Assembly: GCA_900556295.1 (NCBI GenBank)
Contig: USOK01000017.1
Span: 1-13,875 of the forward strand
Reading direction: 5' to 3'
DNA length: 13,875 nt
DNA from: an uncultured bacterium
Lineage (GTDB): Bacteria > Cyanobacteriota > Vampirovibrionia > Gastranaerophilales > Gastranaerophilaceae
Positions 12,045 through 13,875 of the stretch are shown piece by piece (positions within the stretch are counted from its first letter, which is position 1; every line of letters starts with the position of its first letter). The translations under genes were made by a program, and so were the position numbers. A model generated the notes under the pieces. The model saw only the letters and a program-made list of their open reading frames with translations, was not told where the DNA came from and made no database searches.

Positions 12045-13676
12045 TTAGCGCTTAAGTGCTTTTTCACCGTATAGCTCTTCTCGTTTTTTCAAAACAACAG
12101 GATTTTTAAGATATTCGTCGTACTTGTTGCGCATATTAATGTAGCCTTTTGGCGAGATTTCAATAATTCTGTCGGCAACTGTTTGGATCAGTTGATAATC
12201 CTGTGACGTAAACAAAATAGTTCCAGGGAAGTCAATTAGTGCATTGTTTAATGCCGTAATGCTTTCCAAATCAAGGTGGTTTGTAGGCTCGTCAAAAATC
12301 ATTACGTTAGCTTCCGCAATCATCATTTTTGCGAAAAGGCATCTGACTTTTTCGCCACCAGATAAAACGTTCACTTTTTTATCCGCATCTTCGCCTGAAA
12401 ATAACATTCTACCTAAGTATCCGCGTAAAAAGTTTATGTGCTGATCTGGCGAATACTGCGCAAGCCATTCCATAATTGTTTTGTTGTTTTCAAAATAGAA
12501 ATTGTTGTCTTTCGGAAAGTACGAATGCGTTGCTGTCACGCCCCAAATAACTTCTCCGCTATCAGGTTTTACTCTATCTTCTAAAATATCAAAAAGGTTT
12601 GTAAGAATGAACGGATCACGCGCAATAAAAGCAACCTTTTCACCTTGATTAATTTCAAAACTCAAGTTTTTAATTAAAACTTCACCATCAACGGTTTTGT
12701 ACAAGTTTTTAACCTGCAAAACGTCTTTACCCGGAATTTTATTATAAGTAAAACGAATTCTTGGGTATTGTCTTGATGACGGTTTGATTTCTTCAAGCGA
12801 CAATTTGTCGAGCATGTTTTTTCTGGAAGTTGCCTGTTTTGCCTTAGATGCGTTGGCACTAAAACGCGCAATAAACGCCTTCAATTCTTCCATTTTTTCT
12901 TCGGTTTTCTTATTCTGTTCTTCTTTTTGCTTTTTAATTAACTGACTAGCTTGTGACCAAAATGAATAATTACCTGTATAAAGTTGAATGTTTTTGTAAT
13001 CAATATCTGCTATATGTGTGCAAACATTGTCCAAAAACTGTCTGTCGTGCGAAACAACGATTACGAGATTTGGAAAATTAATCAAAAACTCTTCCAACCA
13101 CGCAATTGTGTTCAAATCCAAGTGGTTTGTCGGTTCATCGAGCAATAGGATATCAGGATTACCAAACAAGGCTTGTGCCAACAATACACGGACTTTTTCG
13201 CTACCCGAAAGTTCTGACATCAATTCATAATGCATCTCATCAGGAATTCCCAAGTCAGACAATAATGACGCCGCCATAGCTTCTGCTTGCCAGCCGTCAA
13301 GTTCTGCGAACTCTTCTTCCAAGTGCGCAACTTTTATACCGTCCTCGTCGTTAAAATCAGGCTTTGCGTAAAGCGCATCACGCTCTTGCATAATGTCATA
13401 AAGCTTTTTATGCCCCATAATTACAGTATCAATAACTTTGTAATTGTCGAATGCAAAGTGGTCTTGGCGAAGAACTGCAATACGCTGCCCTTTTGAGATA
13501 TGAATTTCCCCAGAAGTAGGCTCAATATCACCAGAAAGAACCTTTAACAAAGTACTTTTACCTGCTCCATTTGCCCCAATAACGCCATAACAGTTTCCGG
13601 GGGTAAATTTAATACTAACATTTTCGAATAAAGTTTGTGACCCAAATCTAACGGTCAATTTGTCTGTTGTAATCAT
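12045..13676 (-). CDS. ABC-F family ATPase, YbiT-like
   Basis: The 543-residue protein has two ABC domains joined by a charged linker (about 240-300) and no membrane segments, as in ABC-F proteins that act on the ribosome. Domain 1 is canonical: Walker A GANGAGKST (34-42), Q71, signature LSGSE (156-160), Walker B LLLDEPTNHLD (177-187) and H210. Domain 2 has signature LSGGE (438-442) and FDEPTNHLD (461-469), but its P-loop reads ARDPFILTN (352-360) with no GKT, and the H-loop His is Gln (SQD, 491-493). Such asymmetry is, as I recall, a trait of some YbiT-like lineages. A housekeeping translation role is likelier than antibiotic resistance, but resistance is not excluded. I start at ATG 13674-13676 (MITTDKLTVRFG); the frame to 13709 runs through the promoter. 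No Shine-Dalgarno is present. Confidence 0.93.
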   Translation of the reverse strand: MITTDKLTVRFGSQTLFENVSIKFTPGNCYGVIGANGAGKSTLLKVLSGDIEPTSGEIHISKGQRIAVLRQDHFAFDNYKVIDTVIMGHKKLYDIMQERDALYAKPDFNDEDGIKVAHLEEEFAELDGWQAEAMAASLLSDLGIPDEMHYELMSELSGSEKVRVLLAQALFGNPDILLLDEPTNHLDLNTIAWLEEFLINFPNLVIVVSHDRQFLDNVCTHIADIDYKNIQLYTGNYSFWSQASQLIKKQKEEQNKKTEEKMEELKAFIARFSANASKAKQATSRKNMLDKLSLEEIKPSSRQYPRIRFTYNKIPGKDVLQVKNLYKTVDGEVLIKNLSFEINQGEKVAFIARDPFILTNLFDILEDRVKPDSGEVIWGVTATHSYFPKDNNFYFENNKTIMEWLAQYSPDQHINFLRGYLGRMLFSGEDADKKVNVLSGGEKVRCLFAKMMIAEANVMIFDEPTNHLDLESITALNNALIDFPGTILFTSQDYQLIQTVADRIIEISPKGYINMRNKYDEYLKNPVVLKKREELYGEKALKR

Positions 13677-13683
13677 AAACTTA

Positions 13684-13692
13684 ATTCTACCA
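13684..13692 (-). promoter_or_regulatory. Putative extended -10 of the ABC-F gene (leaderless type)
   Basis: On the minus strand TG-G-TAGAAT (13692-13684) is followed by TAAGTTT and then ATG, so transcription would begin at or next to the start codon. There is no Shine-Dalgarno and no recognisable -35. Confidence 0.45.
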
Positions 13693-13762
13693 TAAACATT
13701 ACAAAACACCAGTTGAAAAAATTATCTGTTCAAATAACCAATTAACAAGTTTTGCATATGTC

Positions 13763-13790
13763 TTGAATTTTCGAGAAAATATGTTATAAT
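13763..13790 (+). promoter_or_regulatory. Strong sigma-70-type promoter at the right edge
   Basis: TTGAAT (13763-13768) and TATAAT (13785-13790) are spaced by 16 bp, and TG at 13782-13783 makes the -10 extended. It is the best full promoter in the window, with a start near 13797. It fires rightward, away from the ABC-F gene, into a transcript whose product is outside the window. Confidence 0.65.
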
Positions 13791-13802
13791 ATAAGAAAGG
13801 GT

Positions 13803-13822
13803 GTGCGGTTTGCAGACCGCAC
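13803..13822 (+). repeat. GC-rich hairpin at the start of the right-edge transcript
   Basis: GTGCGGT (13803-13809) pairs perfectly with ACCGCAC (13816-13822) around TTGCAG, a few bases after the predicted transcription start. A second small dyad, AAAAG-CCCCTA-CTTTT, follows near 13825-13841. No reading frame or known RNA family was recognised; it could be a 5' leader or a small RNA. Confidence 0.6.
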
Positions 13823-13875
13823 TTTAAAAGCCCCTACTTTTGGATTTTGAGCGCTATAATTATCATAAAGATAAG

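Noticed and set aside
12008..12067. N-terminal extension of the HAD phosphatase
   Set aside because: Overlaps the end of the ABC-F gene; the family fold begins at MIKTVIFDLDGT.

Overview
The window is AT-rich (by eye about one third G+C), densely packed chromosomal DNA carrying eleven protein genes. There is no phage, transposase, CRISPR or tRNA signal. The mix suggests an anaerobic, gut-type bacterium with a Gram-negative or otherwise complex envelope: an ArnT-type lipid-linked glycosyltransferase, an E. coli FtnA-type ferritin, a GAF/GGDEF/HD-GYP regulator, a NhaD/ArsB-type permease, adenine deaminase and a YbiT-like ABC-F protein. My best guess is a Gastranaerophilales (Melainabacteria/Vampirovibrionia) relative. 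That is an inference from composition and gene content; no rRNA or marker gene proves it.

Layout. (1) 2-748 (+) is a TIGR02757/DUF2400 gene entering from the left edge. Its stop codon lies inside a heptamer repeat array (745-814). A GC-rich hairpin and the first copy of a 56-nt palindromic repeat follow. (2) 995-2320 (-) is a divergent alpha-amylase-like TIM-barrel protein, divergently transcribed from (3) ferritin, 2426-2935 (+). (4) Ferritin converges on a GAF-GGDEF-HD-GYP gene, 3106-5058 (-), across the second copy of the 56-nt repeat. (5) A 376-bp divergent control region (5059-5434) separates that gene from (6) a two-gene (+) operon: an ArnT-like glycosyltransferase (5435-7108) and a YkgJ-type Cys-cluster protein (7111-7650). 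(7) The rest is on the minus strand, in transcription order: ABC-F ATPase (13676-12045), HAD phosphatase (12007-11363) directly abutting a DtxR/MntR-type regulator (11362-10952), adenine deaminase (10894-9179) and a NhaD/ArsB permease (8994-7669). (8) At the right edge a strong (+) promoter opens a transcript that begins with hairpins and leaves the window.

Working together. The genes are mostly housekeeping and do not form one obvious pathway. Themes are metal homeostasis (ferritin, metal-dependent repressor, Cys-cluster protein), nucleobase salvage (adenine deaminase), metabolite repair (HAD phosphatase), translation (ABC-F), ion transport (NhaD), envelope glycosylation (ArnT-like) and c-di-GMP turnover (HD-GYP).

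Most distinctive are shared non-coding features. Nearly every promoter carries an extended -10 (TGnTANNAT-like) with a poor -35. Two genes, and probably a third, have the -10 placed 6-7 nt before ATG with no Shine-Dalgarno, as expected for leaderless mRNAs. The two longest convergent gene junctions each carry the same 56-nt stem-loop repeat. Protein-level oddities are a GGDEF domain that lost its catalytic motif but kept its RxxD inhibitory site next to an intact HD-GYP, a metal regulator combining MntR- and DtxR-type ligands, and an ABC-F protein with one degenerate ATP site.
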